A DNA stretch of 64,000 bases. Origin: Closterium sp. Naga37s-1. Taxonomy: Eukaryota > Streptophyta > Zygnematophyceae > Desmidiales > Closteriaceae. The stretch covers positions 1,597,501 through 1,661,500 of the forward strand of contig CANJKZ010000093.1 in NCBI GenBank assembly GCA_947471745.1, read 5' to 3'. The notes beneath the pieces were generated by a model. The model was not told the DNA's origin. It saw nothing but the letters and a program-made list of their open reading frames with translations, and ran no database searches. Below are positions 34,025-41,400 of this stretch, one piece after another; position 1 is the first letter of the stretch; the number at the start of each line of letters is the position of its first letter. Position numbers and translations under genes: made by a program.

Positions 34025-35053
34025 GCACACACTTTCCATTCTTGAACGCAGGGTTGATCCCCAATTGGAATAATCGAGGTTCTTCACCAGCTCGCGCGCG
34101 CTCTGCTTCTTGCACTGCTCCATGTGCCCACCCGTTAAACACACACAAGCGCGCGTGCGCGCACACACTCACAGATACACACGCACAGAGACTAAAACTC
34201 ACACACACACTCCCGCTCTCTCACACCCCCCTCCCCCGCCTCCCCACATACACTCAATACACACGTGCACGCACTTTCCATTCTTGAACGAGGGGTTGAC
34301 CCCCAGAATATTGGAATAATCGAGGTTCTTCACCAGCTCGCGTGCGCTCTGCTTCTTGCACTGCTCCATGTGCCCGCGGTACCACTCTATCACCTCCCTC
34401 TCCTTCGACGCGCTCAGCTTGCGCGCCTTGCTGGTATGAGACTGGGATGCAGACAATTTTTTTGACGTCTCATGGCTCGTCTCCTTAGCCGCCGCTCTCG
34501 GCTTGCGCCCCTTGTTGCCGTGAGAGTGGGACGAGGAGGACGGCTTTTGAGACGTCTCGAAAACGGTCTCCTTGGCCGCGTTCGGCTTGCGCCCCCTTCT
34601 GTGGGACTGGAATGCGGTCGGGGCGGAGTGGGTAGAGGCGGAGGAGGAGGAGGAGGGGGAGGAGGCGCCGGGAAATGCATGTGCTTTCACTTTGTGGCGT
34701 TTGCGCTGACGCGAGGGGGCGAGTGGGATCCCGCGGGGTTTGACGGGAGGAGGGACGAGCGGAGAGGAAGAAGATGCAGGGGGGAAGGCGCGAGTGGTGA
34801 GAGAGGCAGCGGCGGTTGGCACCCGGGAAGATGGAACCCGGAGGGCGGAGGCGGAGGAGACGAAAGGGGAAGGGGGGGAGGAGAAGGGGACGGAAGAGGC
34901 AGAGGAGGTGGAGGAGGGAGGAAAATGGAGAAGTGAGGTGGAGGGCGGAGAGTAGGCAGCAGGGCGTGGAATGCGTGGAGTCGACTTGCAGAGTGCGGGC
35001 GGATGGAAGGGACTGGCGGAAGGGACAGGCGCGCGACCCGTGGGAGGGCGCAT
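18528..35053 (-). CDS. Organellar MutS homologue MSH1 with C-terminal GIY-YIG domain
   Basis: Plant MSH1 acts in mitochondria and plastids, recognising mismatches and suppressing illegitimate recombination. The exons (high to low coordinate) are 35053-34275, 33288-33228, 32510-32379, 31801-31677, 30588-30347, 28828-28749, 28304-28199, 27875-27735, 27401-27052, 26613-26185, 25906-25766, 25200-25073, 24206-24063, 23486-23030, 22327-22023, 20843-19802 and 18761-18528. Together they give 1,631 residues with every phase matching. The Ser/Pro/Arg-rich N terminus looks like an organelle transit peptide. Diagnostic segments are [20 protein letters not shown] (mismatch-binding FYE), [10 protein letters not shown], Walker [10 protein letters not shown] near 1047, Walker [14 protein letters not shown], the switch STHFH, and [22 protein letters not shown] near 1540. 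The length exceeds typical plant MSH1 (about 1,100) because of low-complexity inserts. Most exons have damaged extra copies nearby. The start codon is the least certain point. Confidence 0.93.
18945..19132 (-). repeat. Two short copies of MSH1 exon 17 start around a long hairpin
   Basis: 19132-19060 repeats the exon start (TDEIS-RI, then HHCSSDKL). 19020-18945 repeats a neighbouring part ([17 protein letters not shown]). Between them, 19023-19059 forms a hairpin with arms TTGGTGTGACTTT and a palindrome core. Both copies are truncated. Confidence 0.8.
19023..19059. repeat. Extended inverted repeat containing the palindrome
   Basis: The left arm TTGGTGTGACTTTAGGAAT and the right arm, read backwards, match at 18 of about 20 positions. 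The centre is GGAATTCTC. This is the longest symmetric form of the element seen here and extends the shared arm to GACTTTTGAG. Confidence 0.8.
19143..19414. repeat. 13-base G-rich minisatellite
   Basis: About 21 near-perfect copies of GTGGGGAAGGAGG in the last MSH1 intron. The runs of three and four G make G-quadruplex formation on the + strand plausible. Confidence 0.97.
19641..19790. repeat. CCCA tetramer array
   Basis: More than thirty CCCA units, directly downstream of the donor of MSH1 exon 16 on the minus strand. The intron between exons 16 and 17 therefore carries two large G-rich arrays in the transcript sense or antisense. Confidence 0.96.
20879..21450 (-). repeat. Four truncated copies of MSH1 exon 16 start, three ended by palindromes
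   Basis: On the minus strand, copies start at 21446, 21281, 21140 and 20972, before the full exon at 20843. Each begins with an acceptor and encodes [21 protein letters not shown] or a variant. Three carry one-base or larger indels that break the frame. Three stop at nearly the same place (after VLL) and run directly into a palindrome: 21201-21184, 21059-21042 and 20896-20879. The geometry is acceptor plus partial exon, then element, then the next copy. Confidence 0.92.
21650..21810 (-). repeat. Copy of MSH1 exon 15 3' half
   Basis: Repeats [17 protein letters not shown] through [11 protein letters not shown] with the same GTGAG donor region. The left edge of the copy borders the CAAGTCAA repeat tract, a likely remnant of the palindrome. 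Confidence 0.88.
21824..22012. repeat. Tract of CAAGTCAACC-like repeats
   Basis: About 190 bases made of CAAGTCAAC/GC and CTCAAATCAACC units with a higher-order period near 30. The units resemble the arm of the decayed palindrome (GAGTCAACTCAAA), so the tract may be an expansion of that element between exon 15 and its copy. Confidence 0.75.
22426..22631 (-). repeat. Two short copies of MSH1 exon 15 start
   Basis: 22468-22426 repeats the first codons of exon 15 ([12 protein letters not shown]) after an identical acceptor. 22631-22612 keeps a decayed version (MEKMEL). The full exon is 22327-22023. Confidence 0.85.
22732..22870 (-). repeat. Copy of MSH1 exon 14 3' part
   Basis: Repeats [43 protein letters not shown] and a GTGAG donor, downstream of the full exon 23486-23030. 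It lacks the Walker A motif, so splicing to this copy alone could not give an active ATPase. Confidence 0.92.
23535..23662 (-). repeat. Copy of MSH1 exon 14 start, ended by a palindrome
   Basis: 23662 down to about 23560 repeats the first 100 or so bases of exon 14. It then meets a palindrome remnant at 23555-23535 (CTGAGGCGCCTCC) and intron leading to the full exon at 23486. Confidence 0.87.
23802..23820. repeat. Palindrome variant TTTTGAGCCAGCTCAAGA
   Basis: A partly decayed element between the damaged copy of exon 13 (23975-23892) and the start copy of exon 14 (23662). Confidence 0.7.
23892..24053 (-). repeat. Copy of MSH1 exon 13 3' part, with two palindromes
   Basis: The full exon 13 ends at 24063. 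Directly after its donor lies a palindrome at 24052-24037 (GAATTC centre). A second lies at 23996-23978, and immediately after it a copy of the exon 3' part runs 23975-23892 with its own donor. The copy has indels and ends in ARTLDAHVR-like codons. Confidence 0.82.
24300..25072 (-). repeat. Array of MSH1 exon 12 3'-end copies, about 135-base units
   Basis: The last 35 or so bases of exon 12 ([11 protein letters not shown] plus donor) recur at least six more times. Four lie in regular units, marked by GGCATGAG at 24549, 24688, 24822, 24958 and 25093, and two diverged copies lie at about 24420-24480 and 24300-24365. Each unit also holds GTCTTGAGTCGACTGC, a palindrome relative, just before an AG that could act as acceptor. 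Several copies therefore look like small cassette exons. Confidence 0.88.
25441..25522. repeat. 10-base minisatellite TGTGGATGAA
   Basis: About seven copies within the MSH1 intron between exons 11 and 12. Confidence 0.9.
25606..25690 (-). repeat. Palindrome followed by a broken copy of MSH1 exon 11 3' end
   Basis: Element at 25690-25668 (GACTTTTGAGAGGTTTCAAAG on the minus strand), then a copy of the exon end (HWLLFKGN, a stop, then KPLV) with a GTGCG donor. The copy begins within a few bases of the element. Confidence 0.83.
25989..26007. repeat. Decayed palindrome in MSH1 intron 10
   Basis: Reads CTTTTGAGACGCCAAGAAAA. The left arm is intact and the right arm has changed. Confidence 0.65.
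26627..26703. repeat. GGGA tetramer array
   Basis: About nineteen units directly upstream of the acceptor of MSH1 exon 10; in the transcript sense it is a CCCT polypyrimidine run and may serve as the polypyrimidine tract. Confidence 0.95.
27955..28109 (-). repeat. Frameshifted copy of MSH1 exon 8 start, with palindrome upstream
   Basis: 28016 to about 27955 repeats [16 protein letters not shown] after a GCAG acceptor. One C is missing compared with the full exon (27875-27735), shifting the frame. A palindrome variant lies at 28109-28091 (CTTGAGTCAGCTCGAAAG). Confidence 0.85.
28615..28705 (-). repeat. Frameshifted copy of MSH1 exon 6
   Basis: Repeats [11 protein letters not shown] and the donor. 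It is two bases shorter than the full exon (28828-28749) near the codons for EGDH, so it runs into a stop. Confidence 0.9.
29311..29416. repeat. Short GGCACC-CACTCCC minisatellite
   Basis: Alternating CACTCCCCAAGGCAC and CACTCCCGAAGGCAC blocks with a period of about 27, inside MSH1 intron 5. Confidence 0.85.
29506..30178 (-). repeat. Copies of MSH1 exon 5 3' part
   Basis: Long copies at 30178-30029 and 29663-29506 repeat [14 protein letters not shown] through VTG with donor sites. A short fragment lies at 29872-29825. They are over 90 percent identical to exon 5 (30588-30347). The first two remain open across the copied part. Confidence 0.92.
29735..29832. repeat. 16-base minisatellite CACGCACCCCTTCTCT
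   Basis: Six copies between two exon 5 duplicates. Confidence 0.93.
30705..31310 (-). repeat. Fragments of MSH1 exon 5 start
   Basis: 30862-30755 repeats [14 protein letters not shown] and part of the next codons with frame changes. 31300-31272 keeps only SSPYVYS. Decayed palindrome-like sequence (GAGGCCCCTATATCAAAGG near 30713, GGGCGTCTCAACTCAAA near 31213) lies next to these fragments. Confidence 0.75.
31338..31456. repeat. GGGGA pentamer array
   Basis: More than twenty units in MSH1 intron 4. Confidence 0.96.
31585..31668. repeat. CCCT tetramer array
   Basis: About twenty units, immediately downstream of the donor of MSH1 exon 4 on the minus strand. Confidence 0.95.
31895..32292 (-). 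repeat. Three upstream copies of MSH1 exon 4
   Basis: Copies start at 32292, 32160 and 31974, each after TGCAG, before the full exon at 31801-31677. All encode T-L-(D/E)[12 protein letters not shown] or a shifted form. The 32292 copy has a four-base insertion that breaks the frame and ends beside a palindrome at 32226-32207. The 32160 and 31974 copies stay open but lack the KKGKPRFL part. Confidence 0.92.
32207..32226. repeat. Palindrome variant TTTTTAAGGCGTCTAAAAAG
   Basis: Sits between the first broken copy of exon 4 (32292-32233) and the next copy (32160). Confidence 0.75.
32560..32678 (-). repeat. Frameshifted copy of MSH1 exon 3 start, ended by a palindrome remnant
   Basis: 32675 to about 32600 repeats [11 protein letters not shown] five-base insertion near the codons for GFDAC breaks the frame. 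The copy ends beside a decayed element at 32584-32560 (TTGAGTTGAGTTGACTCGAAAA on the minus strand). The full exon is 32510-32379. Confidence 0.88.
33318..33441. repeat. CA microsatellite
   Basis: Long (CA)n with CACG interruptions in MSH1 intron 1, beside exon 2. Similar tracts lie at 33966-34026 and 44518-44604. Confidence 0.96.
33966..34160 (-). repeat. CA tract and frameshifted copy of MSH1 exon 1 3' end
   Basis: 34145-34036 repeats [21 protein letters not shown] and the donor of exon 1. Compared with 34376-34275 it lacks four bases at the NILGVNP codons, so the frame is lost. A (CA)n run (33966-34026) follows. Confidence 0.9.
34456..34562. repeat. Palindrome inside MSH1 coding exon 1
   Basis: 34544-34562 is CTTTTGAGACGTCTCGAAAA, read on the minus strand as codons for VFETSQK. 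A related sequence at 34458-34475 (TTTTTTGACGTCTCATG) reads HETSKK. Both lie in the disordered, basic region after the transit peptide. They show that the element can sit in translated sequence without breaking the frame. Confidence 0.8.
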
Positions 35054-35865
35054 GGGGGGGTTATGAGAAGGTGATGAGGCGAGGGAAGAGGGCGGGATCA
35101 GAAAAACCGGAGGAACGGGAGTAACATCCTAGAAGCAAAAAGAGGAAGGGATGGAGGGGAGGGGAAAGGGGTGGAGGAGGAGAAAGTTCACACACGCAAC
35201 CTCGAATTCCTTTCTTACTAGCATCTCTCTGTTAAAATGATATCTTCTCTTCGCCTCGCAAAAGAACCCTATCGTGATTTCCCTTCAACAGGCAGCAGCG
35301 TATCTCCGGCACAGGAGCACGTACGCCTCACCTGGGAAAAGCAGCAACGCTCTCACTCCACCCAATCCCCCCACGCCACGTGTCCCCTCGCGTCCACCTC
35401 CCCCGCGTCAGCAGAAGCGCGTGGAGCGGCGCGGATCGCGGCGCGGTGACCAGTGCAACGCGCATGGCGGCAATTGCAAGAAAGCTTCGAAAGGGTTGAT
35501 GGGGAGGGATCCAGGGACGGAGCGGGAAGGAGAGGAGAGGGCGCAGGAGCGGCGACAAGCGGCGCGGGTGGGGGTAGGGCATAAAGGAGACCTGATTTGA
35601 GTCGACTCTGAAACGGGGCGGTGGGGAGGAGGGTAGCGCGGCCGAAGAATGGAAAAACGGGTGCTTGTCGTGCTGCTGAGAATCGCCGTGCCGCTCTATG
35701 CGGGAAGAATCCTAGCGCAGAGACTGGAAATGAGATCGGGCCGACAGAAGATCGGCGCGCCGAATTTAGGTCGGAACGACGGGAGAGTCGGTAGGGGTGA
35801 TGCGGCGCGGTATCAGTAAAGTCATGAGTCGAGACGCCTCGTGCCAGTGCCGCAGTATCAGTAGC

Positions 35866-35960
<95 letters not shown>

Positions 35961-36911
35961 CTGCTGCAGCAGAAGTGACCTCGTGTTACGCTCACAGCCT
36001 CGCAGCGACCTCCTTCTGTTGCAATCAGACCATCAGATGATCGAACGATCAGAGACTAGCCGGCTAATTAATCAAACAATTTATTAGACGATCAGACGAT
36101 TGTAAGAAGGACTGGCGGTAATAGCGAGGTGAGAGGCGATAGCTGGGGCGCAGGGGCGAAGGGTGTGACGGGAAAGACGAGGAAGAGGACGACGACGAGC
36201 GGAGGGTTTTTAAGCGCTTACAAACGTGTGCAACAGGTGGATGATGGGGGAAAGGCGAGCAACAGGGGAGAGGAACGTCAGAAGAGTACGAGAGCCTGCC
36301 GCTGAGGGCGATGAGGATCGTTGCGACGAGGTAGCTAATCGCTACGCGAGAGTTAATGACAGGCGCATAATGCAGGCAACCATTCCTGTAGTCTGGACTG
36401 GATGATAGAACCATTGCCACATTCGATTGTGATCCGGCTGGAGCCTGCAGGTTCAAGCCGGACGAGTCATGAGACCCTGTTTGGAGCGTCATTGCGCAAA
36501 CATCTTGCGCGCTGTCCTCTCTGTAAGTTTGGTTGGCGCAGGCGGTTATCCCGCCAGCATCCAGCAAAATCCAGGTTCCGCGCGCTCCCCTGCGCTTGTG
36601 AGGTTGCGCGCGTGACGACGAGACGAGATTGGATGGCTGGATGGATGGTATTTGGCGCGAACGAGATGGTGGAGCACGGCATGGCATGACGGGGCATGCT
36701 GCAAGAGGATAAATGCAAGCTGCAGGAGGACTCGATACTGCAAATGGTAAGCCTCCATATACAGCTTACACAAATCCTCGTAACTATATTTGCACCTCAT
36801 CATTACACTACAATCAACAAGAAAAAATGAAAAAAAACAGCACACTAATCTGACAAGCCTGATATGCAAGCACTCCAGTATTCTCTCAGATTCAGTAGTT
36901 TTCCCTGGTTC
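35054..36911. other. Spacer upstream of MSH1
   Basis: Contains the presumed MSH1 promoter and 5' untranslated region. It also holds palindrome relatives at 35594-35613 (ATTTGAGTCGACTCTGAAAC), 35824-35841 and 36207-36225 (TTTTTAAGCGCTTACAAAC), and a CAG array at 35866-35957. No coding segment is supported. Confidence 0.6.
35866..35957. repeat. CAG trinucleotide array
   Basis: About thirty CAG units in the spacer between MSH1 and the next gene. Poly-Ser or poly-Leu frames across it are artefacts. Confidence 0.96.
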
Positions 36912-38046
36912 TCAGCCGAAAAGAGAATCTTCAAGGGAATACAGGCCGGTAGCTGGTCCGATAAATCGGAAGATGATCCAAGCACCAGCCAGTGCAAAGA
37001 TGGCCTTGTAAGCAAAATCGTTGAGCTTGGTAAGACCACCTTCCTTGGCTAGCCATGCTTCCGCCAGCTTCTCAAAACTCGACTTCTCTCCCGACATCCT
37101 AAACACAGGCTCTGCCTTCGGGGGAGGTGTCGGCTCAGGCTCTGGTGTGACACTGGGAAGAGGGGAAAGGGACGCGCAGTTACGTGGGGTAAATGCGGAG
37201 ACGAAGCAGCTCCTGGAGCGCAATGAGGCATATGTATGCGAAGACCAGAGTCGACTCTCCTCATCCTTGCCCCCGTCCTTATTCTTACCTCCAAATAGTG
37301 CTCTTGCCCTTCCCCAGCCTCTCCTCCAGTGCCGCTAACCTCTCCGCGGAGCTCAGCTTGGGCCCCTCATCCTCCTCCGAGTTGCTTTTTCCCCCCTGCG
37401 ACCATGATCGTGCAACATTCACACAGTGCGTAGCTACTTAGAGGTCACATATGTAAGACAGCCTGTGGACGTTAAAACACTACTTGCGTCTGTTGCAGTA
37501 GCAGTTGCTCCTCAATGTTTTCACAGCTTGCGCAGCTGCTGATACGCAACGGCGTGCGCAACTGCTGGTCATTGCCGCTGCTTCTGATCTGGAGCTGCTT
37601 GCGCGAGTGCTCAGTGCGAGGAGGAGGAGTCTAGGCTACTGACCACGAAAGGGTTTGATTCTGAAAATAGCAGACCAGACCAGTCTTGGATGTCAACCAG
37701 AGCCTCTGTTAGGTCATAAATAACTTAATGTCCAGGACCATATGTGAAGATACAACTCATATAATACGATCATTCCATGAAAAGGTCCAGTGGTTCGCAA
37801 TCAAACTAAGTTGAGCCTCACCTTAGCTGCTCGTACTACGAGCCGTTGATGCCGCAGCTCTCTACTCCTCAGTGTAAGCCGTGGTGTGGCCGACTCGCTC
37901 ATGCGCACACTTGCGCCCGACTGGAAATGTCGCGACGCGCTACACAGAGCAGGCATAGTCGCCGCTGCCATTGCTGTAACTGCGGCCATAGTGCGTCTCG
38001 AGAGGGAAGAGGAGAAAACGACGAAGTACTTGGGCCACGCAGGCAA
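36912..38046 (-). CDS. Small single-span protein, probably plastid-targeted
   Basis: Exons 38046-37822, 37395-37289 and 37152-36912 join in phase to give 190 residues (an internal Met at 37989 is an alternative start giving 171). The N terminus is rich in Ala, Ser, Arg and Thr with few acidic residues, like a chloroplast transit peptide. The second exon encodes a charged helix (LSSAERLAALEERLGKGK). The third has a Pro/Glu linker, the motif SFEKLAEAWLAKEGG and one hydrophobic span (AIFALAGAWIIFRFIGP), ending LEDSLFG. I do not recognise the family. No exon copies are seen around it, although it lies between two genes that have many. Confidence 0.75.
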
Positions 38047-38479
38047 TGGCGATGGGGAAAGAGAAACAGAGCGTAAATATTAGAGAGGCATGCAAGAGAA
38101 AGGAGATGAGTATTGTGCTGGTTGTTACCAGCGAAAAAAAACTGCGAATACTGGCGACGGCGGCGAAGTGAAATTCGACTGCGAAGCTCCCTCTTATTGG
38201 AGTCGACGAGTTTCGCAAGGCTCGCGATTCCCTAAGCATCCACATTTCAAGGGACCTGGACACGGTGCTTGCGTGGCCGTCACTGATTGTCTCTCCAAGA
38301 ATGTGGGTGCAGAATCGCGATGAGGGTTTCCAGAAGCTCAATAATAAGGGTACTGTATACACTGCTGCAGCTATTTGTGATACCAAATCAACACAACCTT
38401 TGCCTTCCAATGATTTTCAACTCAGGCATTGGAGATTTCAAGTCACCAAACAACTAAAATGTTATCCATCGTAGGCTGA

Positions 38480-41400
38480 TCAGGCATGTGGACCAGGCCA
38501 ATCCGGGGTCTCACTGGCGTCATTGTGAACAAAGTAGCTAGCAGAGACAATAAGATACGAGAGTACCAGCATGATGCCCTTGAAATAATTAGCTTCTCCT
38601 TCCTGCAACCAGTCACATGCAAGTGCAAGTGACAAAGAGATCAGGGCAGACATAACAACATGTTCTGCACTATTTCTTGCACCCATGCACGTGCAAAACA
38701 CAATTGAGAAAGTAAGAACATAAGCAGAACAATTATGCAGCCCCTCCTTTCCCCACAACCTGTGCAGACTTACAGCAAGCAGTGCCGACACGACGAGCAC
38801 AGTCACAAAGAGAGTGGCGGTTTCAAATATGTGGAAGTTGAGATCCATCGGCACTCCCATGGCCCATCCTAGCACCACACACAGCGGAATCTGGGATGCG
38901 AGGGATAGGGAACATAAAGGGGAGCACTAGGTGAGGAGTTACAGAATGAATCGGACCAAGAGAAACAAACAAGGCAAAACAAAGTGGGGGGGGGAGGAGG
39001 GGGAGGGGGGGGGGGAAGGGGGGGGGGGGGTCCAATGGCAAAAAAGTCGGGTCGAGAGAGGAACTGAGGGCATGGGAAGAAACGGAAGCAATGACGGAGG
39101 AATGCACAAGAAGAAATGGGGTCTTGCAGGTGAGGAGATAAGTGAGCAAGTTGGTGAAAGCAACGAACCGCAAACATGGAGATTTGTGTAGACGATCCGA
39201 TGGCAACACCAAGAGCAATGTCCTGATGGTTGGGATGCAACAGATGAAGGAGAAAAGAAGGGAAAAAAAAACATGTTATGACATGGGACTGGGATAAAAT
39301 GGATGAGTTGGCATGGTACGGGATGGCATCAGCTGACCATGGGACAGGACGGTACGAGTTGGCATGGATGTGCTAAAAAGGATAAGATTGAAGCAGCTCG
39401 CATCAAATCATCTCAAGAAAAGTCGGAGGGTTGTGTGTGTTGATGGGACTGGAGTAGGAGGGATGATGGCAAAGGGGAAAGCGGAGATGAGAAACAGGTC
39501 ACGCTAGGGCAACGACAAACAAAAAAGGCTTTGAAAGGATTTGGACCAGGGCAAGGGGAGGGAGAGGGCACACGCACCAGTTTGTTCTTGATTGCAAAGA
39601 TGATAGCAGAAGCGTGCTCTGCTGCATTGCCAACAATGGGCAGGATGACCACACTGATGAACGCCACTGGGATATCCCAGCTGTTGCTCGCTCCCTGTGC
39701 ACACACATGCAAGCACGGGGGAAAGGGGGAGGGAGTGGTTGAGAGAGTGGGAGGGGGACCCGGAGAGGGGGGAGGAGGGTGGGGGACCGTGTGGGCGAGG
39801 AAAAGGGTTCTTTTGGGTGCATCAGGAATGGATGATGGGCAGGATGATGGCACTGATGGCACATTGCAGATTCTTTTTTTTCTGGCAACTCAAATCCGCA
39901 TGAACAGAGCCAAATGTGGCACATTGAAAACGCACACACATAAAAAATAGGGAAAGTGAGATAAAAAAAAACAAACAAACTAACTAACTAACAAACTAAA
40001 CTAAACTAAACCAAACTAAAAAAAGGGAAGTGACAATCACCATGAGTATGTCCCAGGCCCCAGGCATCACACTCCAACACATGCCAACACATGCCAACAC
40101 ATGCCAACACATGCCAACACATGCCAACACATGCCATCACATGCCAACACATCCCAACACATGCCAACACATACCATCACATGCCAACACATGCCAACAC
40201 ATGCCAACACATGCCATCACATGCCAACACATGCCAACACATGCCATCACATGCCAACACATGCCAACACATGCCAACACATGCCTACCTATGTCTTAGC
40301 ACACCTCCACAACCCCAAGCTTGCCCCCCAAACAAACCCCTCCTCCTCCTCCACCCCACGAGTGCCACACACGTTACGCCCAGCTGCACCTCAATGGCAT
40401 CAACGAGGTATGCAGAGAGGATGGCAACGATGTGTCAACGCCTACGCCCTTATAAGTCAACTCAAACAAGTCGCCCCTACTTAACACTCCCGGCACACAC
40501 CTCAATGGCATCAACGAGGTATGCAGAGAGGGCGATGACGACTGTGCCAACGCCCTTCTAAGTCAACTTAAACAAGTCGCCCCCTACTTAACACGCTCGG
40601 CATTCCTACCTCAATGGCGTCAACGAGGTAAGCAGAGAGGATGGCAATGAAAATGGCAACGATGCCCATTCGAGTCGACTGAAGCAATCACCCCTACTTT
40701 ACTTTACACACTCCCGGCACGCACCTCAATGGCATCAACGAGGTACGCAGAGAGGATGGCGATGAAGATGGTGACGATGCCCATCCACACGATGGACCCC
40801 CACAGCCCCAGCACCTCCTCCTCCTCCTCCTCCTCGTCGTCCTCCTTGCCCACCTCCAAGTCCTGCTAGCGTGGGGTTGGTTGGAGTAGGAGGGGTGGGA
40901 GCGGTGTGCGATTGGGAGCGGGGGATGGGAGGTTAGTGGGGAATCGGAGTAGGATATGGGAGGCGAGCGGGGGAATGGGCAGGGAGCAGGGGAATGGGGG
41001 CGAACAGGGGATGGGAATGGAGGGCAGCAATATTGCAGGGAACGAGAATGGTGACGATGACCATCCACACAATGGACCCCCACAGCCCCAGCACCTCCTC
41101 CTCTTCGTCGTCCTCCTCGTCGTCCTCCTTGCCCACCTCCGGGTCCTGCTGGACCGTGGGATGGTTGAAGTGGGGGGGTGGGGGAGTGGGACGGGTGTGG
41201 AGGGGTGTGGAGGGACTTGGGGGATGGAGGGGAGCGGGGGAATGGATGGGAGCCGGGGGGGATGGAGGGGAGCGGGGAAATGGAGGGGAGTGGGGGAACG
41301 GGAAGGGAGCGGGGGGAATGGAGGGGACCAGGGGAACGGGAAGGGAACGGGGGGGGTGGAGGGAAGAGTTGATGCATGGGATTGGTGTGGAAAGAGCGTG

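Noticed and set aside
35797-36087. Poly-Ser/Leu/Gln protein at the CAG array
   Set aside because: Pure trinucleotide repeat with no flanking conserved sequence; lies in the MSH1 upstream spacer.
36064-36687. 207-codon minus-strand frame
   Set aside because: No recognisable domain, compositionally like random GC-rich sequence, and no matching exon on either side.
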